From Planomonospora_B alba (lineage in GTDB: Bacteria; Actinomycetota; Actinomycetes; Streptosporangiales; Streptosporangiaceae): 64,000 nucleotides of DNA. The DNA lies in assembly GCF_039534085.1 (NCBI RefSeq), contig NZ_BAAAUT010000015.1, positions 62,001 through 126,000 on the forward strand. The letters are read 5' to 3'. The notes below the pieces were generated by a model. That model was not told where the DNA came from and ran no database searches. It worked only from the letters and a program-made list of their open reading frames with translations. Numbering within the stretch: position 1 is the stretch's first letter; every line of letters starts with the position of its first letter. The translations under genes and the position numbers were made by a program. Positions 58,404-64,000 of the stretch are shown here, piece after piece.

Positions 58404-59471
58404 TCACTGTCTTTCCCGGGGGCGCTTGCCGGCCCCGCCCTTGATCGCCTGCGGCGCGCTCCGCCGCAGGGCCTCGTCATAGCGCCCGTAGGCGTCCACG
58501 ATGTCGCTGACCAGCTTGTGCCGGACCACGTCGGAGCTGGTCAGCCTGGAGAAGTGGATGTCGGAGATGCCGTCGAGGATCTCCTGCACCACCCGCAGGC
58601 CGCTCTGCGTGCCGCCGGGCAGGTCGACCTGCGTCACGTCACCGGTCACGACGATCTTCGAGTTGAAGCCCAGCCGGGTCAGGAACATCTTCATCTGCTC
58701 CGGCGAGGTGTTCTGCGCCTCGTCCAGGATGATGAAGGCGTCGTTGAGCGTGCGGCCGCGCATGTAGGCCAGCGGGGCGACCTCGATCGTGCCCGCGGCC
58801 ATCAGCCGGGGGATCGAGTCCGGGTCGATCATGTCGTGCAGCGCGTCGTAGAGCGGGCGCAGGTAGGGATCGATCTTCTCGTAGAGCGTGCCGGGCAGGA
58901 AGCCCAGCCGCTCGCCCGCCTCGACGGCCGGGCGGGTGAGGATGATCCGGTTGACCTTCTTCTCCTGCAGGGCCCGCACGGCCTTGGCCATCGCGAGGTA
59001 GGTCTTGCCGGTGCCGGCCGGTCCGATGCCGAAGACGATCGTGTGCTTGTCGATCGCGTCGACGTAGCGCTTCTGGTTGACGGTCTTCGGCCGGATGGTC
59101 CGGCCCCGTGAGGAGATGATGTCGAGGGAGAGCACCTCGGCCGGCCGGTCGGAGGTCATCCGCAGCATGGCGATGCTGCGCTCCACCGCGTCCGCCGTCA
59201 GCTCGGCGCCCCCGCTGACCAGTTCGGTCAGCTCCTCGAAGAGGCGCACCACGACGCTGCTCTCCTCGGGGCTGCCGGTGATGGTGATCTCGTTGCCCCG
59301 GACGTGGATATCGGCGCGGAAGGCGCCTTCGATGACCCGCAGCAGCTCGTCGCTTGAGCCCAGCAGGCTGAGCATCGAATGATCGTCCGGAATCACCACC
59401 TTCGCCTGGACCCGGCTCGGGCCCTTGGAACGCGGAGGTGATGTTCTGCTGGAATCGTTTGGCTCGGACAT
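58404..59471 (-). CDS. phoH: PhoH-family ATPase (PhoH1 type), 355 aa
   Basis: A KH-like N-terminal region (residues ~25-115) precedes the PhoH ATPase with Walker A GPAGTGKTYLAM and Walker B AFIILDEAQNT, followed by sensor residues (VTGDVTQVDLPGG). It belongs to the ATP-dependent RNA-remodelling group linked to ribosome and RNA metabolism, and its position next to ybeY agrees. The frame starts MSEPNDSSRTSPPRSKG at 59471. No clear ribosome-binding site is seen. A TAGGCC hexamer is nearby, but it does not fit the TANNNT pattern seen elsewhere. Confidence 0.94.
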   Translation of the reverse strand: MSEPNDSSRTSPPRSKGPSRVQAKVVIPDDHSMLSLLGSSDELLRVIEGAFRADIHVRGNEITITGSPEESSVVVRLFEELTELVSGGAELTADAVERSIAMLRMTSDRPAEVLSLDIISSRGRTIRPKTVNQKRYVDAIDKHTIVFGIGPAGTGKTYLAMAKAVRALQEKKVNRIILTRPAVEAGERLGFLPGTLYEKIDPYLRPLYDALHDMIDPDSIPRLMAAGTIEVAPLAYMRGRTLNDAFIILDEAQNTSPEQMKMFLTRLGFNSKIVVTGDVTQVDLPGGTQSGLRVVQEILDGISDIHFSRLTSSDVVRHKLVSDIVDAYGRYDEALRRSAPQAIKGGAGKRPRERQ

Positions 59472-59524
59472 GGGCGGGCCTAGCGGCCTGTTCGCCTCCA
59501 GACATCGACGGCGGATGTGCGGCG

Positions 59525-59540
59525 GCGCCCCGCGGGGCGC
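59525..59540 (-). terminator. Short perfect hairpin between HIT-family gene and phoH
   Basis: GCGCCCC-GC-GGGGCGC, 16 bp, sits between the stop of the HIT protein gene (59600) and the phoH start (59471). It may attenuate or terminate transcription entering phoH. Confidence 0.45.
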
Positions 59541-59599
59541 TTCCTCACGTCATCGTATCCGCCGACACGGCGATCACGCCTGCCCGTTTCGTCCCGCCC

Positions 59600-59953
59600 T
59601 CACCCGGGCGGCCAGGTCAGGTCGCGTCCGCCCAGCACGTGCCCGTGCACGTGGAAGACGGTCTGGCCCGCGCCCGGGCCGGTGTTGAAGACCAGCCGGT
59701 AGCCCGAGTCGGCGACGCCCTCCCGCTCGGCGACCGCGTGCGCGGCCTCGATCACGTCGTCGGCCAGTCCGTGGTCGGCGGCGGCCAGCGCCGCCGCGGT
59801 CGGGTAGTGCTCCTTGGGGATCACCAGGACGTGCGTCGGCGCCTGGGGATTTATGTCCCGGAAGGCCAGCGTGCGCTCCGTCTCGTGGACGACCTCCGCC
59901 GGGATCCTCCCGGCGACGATCCCGCAGAACAGGCAGTCGGCTTCACTCACCAT
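59600..59953 (-). CDS. HIT-family (histidine triad) nucleotide-binding protein, 117 aa
   Basis: The histidine triad HVHGHVLGG is at the C-terminus, with LFCGIVAGRIPAEVVHETER at the N-terminus and HVLVIPKEHYPTAAAL in the middle. HINT-type enzymes hydrolyse nucleotidyl phosphoramidates. The length is standard. TAAGGT (59960-59965) lies exactly 6 nt before the ATG at 59953, so the mRNA is probably leaderless. It precedes phoH and ybeY on the same strand. Confidence 0.94.
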   Translation of the reverse strand: MVSEADCLFCGIVAGRIPAEVVHETERTLAFRDINPQAPTHVLVIPKEHYPTAAALAAADHGLADDVIEAAHAVAEREGVADSGYRLVFNTGPGAGQTVFHVHGHVLGGRDLTWPPG

Positions 59954-60125
59954 GGGGGAACCTTATCCCGCGCACGGCCGGGTGATCCGCACGCGCGCCG
60001 GGGACGGGCGCGCGATCCCGGTCGGCGGGGAAAGATCCGCCGGAACGGATCGGGTGTGCGAAACTTGCGACGGAAGACATCTGCGAGCCGCCCCCGAGGC
60101 CGCCTGGCGAGGACACGACAGGGTC

Positions 60126-60731
60126 ATGCCCCCTAATGAACCACGAGAGCGTAAACCCCCTGGGAAGGCCGAGCGTCCCACTGATGTGACCACCGAGACC
60201 CTCGTGGCCGACAGGTCGCTCGGGGCGGTGCCCGCCGGGTGGGATGCCGACATGGCCGTTACCGCGCTCTACAGCGCGCACTACCGGTCTCTTGTGCGTC
60301 TCGCGGTGTTGCTCGTCCGCGACATGGCAACCGCGGAGGAGGTCGTGCAGGACGCGTTCGTCGCCATCCACGGCGCCTGGCGCAGACTGCGCGATCCCGA
60401 CAAGGCACTGGCCTACCTGCGTCAGTCGGTCGTCAACCGATCACGTTCGGTGCTCCGGCACCGGGCGGTCGTCGAGAAGTACGCCCCCAAGGGGCTGCCC
60501 GACGCGCCGAGCGCCGAGAACGGCGCGATCGGCGAGCTTGAGCGGTCCGCCGTCATCGAGGCGCTGCGGGGGCTGCCCGCGCGCCAGCGGGAGGCGCTCG
60601 TCCTGCGCTACTACGGAGACCTGTCCGAGGCGCAGATCGCCGACGCGATGGGCATCAGCAAAGGCGCGGTCAAGAGCCACACGGCTCGCGGCATGGCCGC
60701 CCTACGGAACATTCTGGAGCAACTGTCATGA
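60126..60731 (+). CDS. SigE-family extracytoplasmic-type RNA polymerase sigma factor, 201 aa
   Basis: Region 2 (YSAHYRSLVRLAVLLVRDMA, VVQDAFVAIHGAWRRLRDPD) and region 4 (LPARQREALVLRYYGDLSEA, IADAMGISKGAVKSHTARGM) are complete and match the SigE-like (sigma-70 family SigE) subfamily of actinomycetes. The start at 60126 (MPPNEPRERK) is chosen because an extra ~40-residue N-terminal part including AVPAGWDAD is shared by the family; a start at 60252 is possible. The stop overlaps the next ORF (ATGA at 60728-60731), so the two proteins are coupled. It is inserted in plus orientation inside an otherwise minus-strand conserved series. Confidence 0.93.
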   Translation: MPPNEPRERKPPGKAERPTDVTTETLVADRSLGAVPAGWDADMAVTALYSAHYRSLVRLAVLLVRDMATAEEVVQDAFVAIHGAWRRLRDPDKALAYLRQSVVNRSRSVLRHRAVVEKYAPKGLPDAPSAENGAIGELERSAVIEALRGLPARQREALVLRYYGDLSEAQIADAMGISKGAVKSHTARGMAALRNILEQLS

Positions 60732-61384
60732 CCGACTCCCCCGACGAGTACGGCGAGCTGCTCCGCCGTGTCCTCAGCGCGGAGGCGGACTCGGTCGTTC
60801 CCTCCCCGGACGGACTGGAGGTCATCCGCGCCCGCATCGAGCGGCGCGGGCTCCGGCGGCTGTTCTGGTGGCGTGCCGGAGCCTCCGCCGCCGGAGCCGT
60901 GCTCGTCGCGGCCTCCGTCGTCATGTTCGTCCCCGGCCTGCGCGAGCAGGTGGCGCAGATCGCCTCCGCCGGAGACGTCAAGCCCGCCCCGCCCGCCTCC
61001 ACCGATCTGTCGGGCACCTCCCGGCCGCTGCCGTCGAAGGACGAGCGCATCCCGCCCGCCAACGCCAGGCCCACCACGACGCAGCCGCCCGTCCCCGCGC
61101 AGACCAGGCGCACGGTTCCGGACCCGCCCCCGCAGCCGGGCCCGACGCCGACCCCCACGCCGACGCCCACCCCCACCTGCCCGACCGCGGACCCCGGGGC
61201 GGCTCCGGCCGAGCCCGAGGAGGCCCGGGAGGAGTGCGCGGCGACCGGGACGCCGGCCCCGACGCCGTCGGAGCCCGCCGTCCCCTCGGAGAGCCCCTGC
61301 TCCGGCGACGACTGCCGGCAGGTGGAGAACCCGCAGCCTCCGCTGCCGTCGGAGGAGGTCACCCCGACCCCCCTCGGCCGCTAG
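60728..61384 (+). CDS. Membrane protein coupled to the sigma factor, probable regulatory partner (218 aa)
   Basis: A cytoplasmic N-terminal region of ~45 residues (DEYGELLRRVLSAEADSVVP, EVIRARIERRGLRRLFWWRA) is followed by one transmembrane helix (AGASAAGAVLVAASVVMFVP) and a disordered Pro/Thr-rich outside part with a run of PT repeats and several Cys (CPTADP, EECAATG, SPCSGDDCRQ). It overlaps the sigma gene as ATGA. This is the layout of an anti-sigma factor, but the Zn-binding HxxxCxxC motif of ZAS proteins is missing, so binding would have to be of another kind. No function is proven. Confidence 0.65.
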   Translation: MTDSPDEYGELLRRVLSAEADSVVPSPDGLEVIRARIERRGLRRLFWWRAGASAAGAVLVAASVVMFVPGLREQVAQIASAGDVKPAPPASTDLSGTSRPLPSKDERIPPANARPTTTQPPVPAQTRRTVPDPPPQPGPTPTPTPTPTPTCPTADPGAAPAEPEEAREECAATGTPAPTPSEPAVPSESPCSGDDCRQVENPQPPLPSEEVTPTPLGR

Positions 61385-61391
61385 GCCGGGG

Positions 61392-62123
61392 TCACCAGCG
61401 GCCGGTGCGCGACTGGAGCACCGCCGCGGCGGCGACCCCGGCCGTCGAGGTCCGCAGGACCGTCGGCCCGAGCAGCGCGGGCACGGCTCCGGCCGCCCGG
61501 AAGGCGTCGATCTCCTCGTCGGCGATCCCGCCCTCGGGCCCGACGACCACGACGATGTCGCCCTCCCCGGGCAGGGGCAGCGCCGAGAGCGGCGAGGCGG
61601 CCTCCTCGTGCAGCACGATCCCCAGCGCCGCGGCCGACAGCAGGGCGGCGACCTCGGCGCCCGTCGCGAGGGGGGCCACCTCGGGCAGGCGGAACCGGCG
61701 CGCCTGCTTGCCGGCCTCCCGCGCGGTCGAGCGCCAGCGCGCCAGGGCCTTGGCCTCCCTGTCGCCCTTCCAGCGGGTGACGCACCGGAGCGCGGCCCAG
61801 GGCACGATGACGTCGACCCCGGCCTCCGTCATCATCTCCACGGCCAGCTCGCCCCGCTCGCCCTTGGGCAGCCCCTGCACCACGACCAGGCGCGGCCGGG
61901 GGGCGGGCACCTCGTGGCGGTCCAGCACCCGCACGCGGAGGGAGTCCTTGCCCGCGGCCAGGACGACGCACTCGGCCACGGTGCCCGCCCCGTCGGTCAG
62001 GTCGAGCCGCTCCCCCTCGCGCAACCGCCGCACGGCCGCCGCGTGGCGCCCCTCGGGGCCGGCGAGCGTGAACTCCCCCTCCGCCAGGTCGGCCGGGTCC
62101 GCCAGGAAGACGGGGGCCGTCAT
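61392..62123 (-). CDS. rsmE: 16S rRNA (uracil-1498-N3)-methyltransferase
   Basis: The SPOUT-fold enzyme of 243 residues has an N-terminal PUA-like part (MTAPVFLADPADLAEGEFTL) and a C-terminal trefoil-knot region VVVVGPEGGIADEEIDAFRA followed by LGPTVLRTSTAGVAA, which bind S-adenosylmethionine. It methylates 16S U1498. ATG 62123 overlaps the dnaJ stop (ATGA at 62120-62123), so it is translated with dnaJ. This hrcA-dnaJ-rsmE order is common in actinobacteria. Confidence 0.95.
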   Translation of the reverse strand: MTAPVFLADPADLAEGEFTLAGPEGRHAAAVRRLREGERLDLTDGAGTVAECVVLAAGKDSLRVRVLDRHEVPAPRPRLVVVQGLPKGERGELAVEMMTEAGVDVIVPWAALRCVTRWKGDREAKALARWRSTAREAGKQARRFRLPEVAPLATGAEVAALLSAAALGIVLHEEAASPLSALPLPGEGDIVVVVGPEGGIADEEIDAFRAAGAVPALLGPTVLRTSTAGVAAAAVLQSRTGRW

Positions 62124-63256
62124 CGGCCGTTGAACGCGTCCCTCAGGCGCGAGAAGAAGCCCTGCTGGCCGGGGGCGAACTTGCCGGGCGGCCGCTCCTC
62201 GCCGCGGAGCCTGGCCAGCTCCCGCAGGAGCTCCTCCTGGGCCGGGTCGAGGCGGGAGGGCGTCTCCACGTTGACGTGGATGAGCAGGTCGCCGCGGCCG
62301 GTCTCGTTGAGGCGCTGCACGCCGCGGCCGTACAGGGCGATGGTCTGCCCGGACTGGGTGCCCGGCCGGACGTCGATCTCCTCGGTGCCGTCGAGCGTCT
62401 CCACGGCCAGGACCGTGCCGAGCGCGGCGGCCGTCATCGGGATCTGCACGGTGCAGTGCAGGTCGTCGCCGCGCCGCTCGAAGATCTCGTGGGGGCGCTC
62501 GACGATCTCCAGGAACAGGTCGCCGGGCGGGCCGCCGCCGGGGCCGATCTCGCCCTCGCCGGCGAGCTGGATGTGGGTGCCGTCCTCCACGCCCGCCGGG
62601 ATGCGGACCTTGATGGTGCGCCGGGTGCGCACGCGGCCGTCGCCGGAGCACTCCTGGCAGGGGTGGCGGATGATCGAGCCGAACCCGCCGCACTGGGGGC
62701 AGGGCCGGGAGGTCATGACCTGGCCGAGGAAGGAGCGGGTGACCTGGGAGACCTCGCCGCGGCCGCGGCACATGTCGCAGGTGTCGGGGTGGGTGCCGGC
62801 CGCCGCCCCGGAGCCGGAGCAGACCTCGCAGAGCACGGCGGTGTCGACGACCAGTTCGCGGGTGGTGCCGAAGGCCGACTCGCGCAGGTCGAGCTCGACC
62901 CGGATCGTGGCGTTGCGGCCCCGGCGTGCCCGGGAGCGGGGGCCCCGCCCGCCTCCGGCGGCCGTGCCGAAGAAGGCGTCCATGATGTCGCTGAACGGGA
63001 AGCCCGCGCCGAAGCCGCCGGCACCCGCGCCGCCCCCGCCGAAGGGGTCGCCGCCCAGGTCGTACATCTGGCGCTTGTTGGGATCGGACAGGACCTCGTA
63101 GGCCTGCGTGATCTCCTTGAAGCGCTCCTGGGTAGCGGGATCGGGGTTCACGTCGGGGTGCAGCTCACGCGCCAGCCTGCGGTAGGCCTTCTTGATCTCC
63201 TCCGCACTGGCGTCGCGGCGCACCCCGAGGGTGCCGTAGTAGTCAGTCTTAGCCAC
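62120..63256 (-). CDS. dnaJ: Chaperone DnaJ (heat-shock J-domain protein)
   Basis: The J domain (residues 4-70, HPD motif in RELHPDVNPDPATQERFKE), the Gly/Phe-rich segment (DPFGGGGAGAGGFGAGF), four CxxCxGxG zinc repeats (CEVCSGSG, CDMCRGRG, CPQCGGFG, CQECSGDG) and the C-terminal substrate-binding domain are present in 378 residues. It delivers clients to DnaK. It follows hrcA by 12 bp, the typical hrcA-dnaJ2 pair of actinobacteria; the copy linked to dnaK is elsewhere. Regulation by HrcA is expected. Confidence 0.96.
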   Translation of the reverse strand: MAKTDYYGTLGVRRDASAEEIKKAYRRLARELHPDVNPDPATQERFKEITQAYEVLSDPNKRQMYDLGGDPFGGGGAGAGGFGAGFPFSDIMDAFFGTAAGGGRGPRSRARRGRNATIRVELDLRESAFGTTRELVVDTAVLCEVCSGSGAAAGTHPDTCDMCRGRGEVSQVTRSFLGQVMTSRPCPQCGGFGSIIRHPCQECSGDGRVRTRRTIKVRIPAGVEDGTHIQLAGEGEIGPGGGPPGDLFLEIVERPHEIFERRGDDLHCTVQIPMTAAALGTVLAVETLDGTEEIDVRPGTQSGQTIALYGRGVQRLNETGRGDLLIHVNVETPSRLDPAQEELLRELARLRGEERPPGKFAPGQQGFFSRLRDAFNGR

Positions 63257-63268
63257 TTAGTCGACCTC

Positions 63269-64000
63269 TTAGGATGCAGCCAGGATCTGGCTGACGTAGC
63301 GTGCCACCGCGCGCACGGCGCCCATCGTGACCGGGTAGTCCATTCGTGTCGGCCCCAGCACACCGAGCCGGGCCAGTTGGTTGCCTCCGGAACCGTACCC
63401 GGCGGCGACGATCGACGTCCCCTGGAGTCCGGTGTAGGGGTTCTCCGAGCCGATCCGCACGGTCAGCGTGGACGGATCGGAGGTCTCGCCGAGCAGGCGC
63501 ATGAGCACCACCTGCTCCTCCAGCGCCTCCAGCACGTCGCGGAGGCCGACGGTGAAGTCGGCTCCGGCCAGGTTGGCGGCCCCCGCGAAGACGATCTTCT
63601 CCTCCTGGCGCTCCACGAGGGACTCCAGGAGCACCGACAGGACCGTGGCGGCCAGCGGCCGGTCCTCCGGCGGCAGCCGGTCGGGCAGGTCGGCGACCTT
63701 GTCCGGGACGCTGGTGAGGCCGCAGCCGTCCAGGCAGGCGTTGAGCATGGCGCGCAGGTGGGCCACGCGGGCCTCGTCCACCACGTCGGGCAGCTCGACC
63801 ACGCGCTGCTCGACCCGGCCGGTGTTGGTGATGAGAACGAACATCAGGCGGCGCTCGCTCAGCGGGACGAGCTCGACGTGCCGGACGGTGGAGCGGGTCA
63901 GCGAGGGGTACTGCACGACGGCGACCTGGCGGGTGAGCTGCGCCAGCAGCCGCACCGTCCGCGTCACGACGTCGTCGATGTCGACCGCGCCCGCCAGGAA
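63269..64000 (-). CDS. hrcA: Heat-inducible transcription repressor HrcA (5' partial)
   Basis: The frame continues to the window edge, so the N-terminal DNA-binding part lies outside. The visible ~243 residues run from FLAGAVDIDDVV through MTRTVRLLAQLTRQVAVVQY to SVPDKVADLPDRLPPEDRPL and the C-terminal VRIGSENPYTGLQGTSIVAA and GPTRMDYPVTMGAVRAVARY, the conserved HrcA core. HrcA binds CIRCE elements upstream of groE/dnaK genes; its own CIRCE would lie beyond the window. dnaJ follows 12 bp after its stop. Confidence 0.95.
   Translation of the reverse strand, partial: FLAGAVDIDDVVTRTVRLLAQLTRQVAVVQYPSLTRSTVRHVELVPLSERRLMFVLITNTGRVEQRVVELPDVVDEARVAHLRAMLNACLDGCGLTSVPDKVADLPDRLPPEDRPLAATVLSVLLESLVERQEEKIVFAGAANLAGADFTVGLRDVLEALEEQVVLMRLLGETSDPSTLTVRIGSENPYTGLQGTSIVAAGYGSGGNQLARLGVLGPTRMDYPVTMGAVRAVARYVSQILAAS

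Overview
The window is very GC-rich, has strongly GC3-biased codon use and carries typical actinobacterial genes: an HrdB-like sigma factor next to dnaG, Zur/ZnuABC, a CGNR protein, a DUF2630 protein, glucosylglycerate hydrolase, and a Lrp-ddaH-rocD cluster. It is chromosomal DNA of a filamentous actinomycete. The gene set fits the Streptosporangiaceae (Streptosporangium/Nonomuraea/Microbispora-like), but nothing here fixes the genus. No rRNA, phage, IS element or CRISPR array is seen.

Layout. 1-1.2 kb: end of a double-length FecCD siderophore permease. 1.3-4.1 kb: a small accessory patch with a hypothetical protein, an internally deleted pRiA4b ORF-3-like protein, a VapBC pair, and a fused antitoxin/RelE-like protein with its own palindromic operator. 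It lies beside a CAU tRNA. 4.5-8.6 kb: galK, a FadR-type regulator, a short leuA paralog behind a Leu-rich leader and pseudoknot, and a DUF402 protein. 8.7-17 kb: ABC exporter with a MerR-type promoter, enoyl-CoA hydratase, bacterial nitric oxide synthase, tRNA-Asn, small membrane proteins, glucosylglycerate hydrolase, and a Tat-exported Dyp peroxidase. 17.3-37.5 kb: an information-processing block on the minus strand (sigma factor, dnaG, dgt, ppdK, glyS, uppS, recO), interrupted by a catalytically degenerate LytM lipoprotein, an acetylxylan esterase-like hydrolase, a BtrH-like protein and the zinc uptake operon znuA-znuC-(small ORF)-znuB-zur. 37.6-48.1 kb: a CDP-alcohol phosphatidyltransferase pair, arginine/ornithine catabolism (lrp, ddaH, rocD), a PhoD-like phosphatase, glutamate dehydrogenase, and a TetR/epimerase divergon. 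48.2-50.1 kb: full-length leuA with a second leader peptide and pseudoknot. 50.3-64 kb: a solute-binding protein/membrane protein pair, then the conserved hrcA-dnaJ-rsmE-HIT-phoH-ybeY-corC-cdd-like-era series on the minus strand, with a SigE-family sigma/membrane-protein pair inserted on the plus strand.

Regulatory themes. (1) Both leuA genes are preceded by a short Leu-rich leader ORF whose stop codon sits in the loop of a perfect 12-bp stem. That loop can pair with downstream RNA. This is the architecture of the actinobacterial LEU element. (2) At least eleven genes have a TANNNT hexamer exactly 6 nt upstream of ATG/GTG, the signature of leaderless transcripts. (3) Several operators can be read directly: a Zur box on znuA, a double overlapping GntR-type palindrome and a GTTCACC triplet upstream of ppdK, twin TetR palindromes, a MerR-type 19-bp-spacer promoter on the ABC exporter, and a FadR-type dyad on leuA2.

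I saw no single, clearly new multi-gene system. The best candidates for undescribed biology are the short leuA with its own regulator and LEU element, the fused antitoxin-toxin, the leaderless small ORF coupled to the ABC exporter, the 29-codon ORF bridging znuC and znuB, and the binding-protein/membrane-protein pair at 50.6-52.9 kb.
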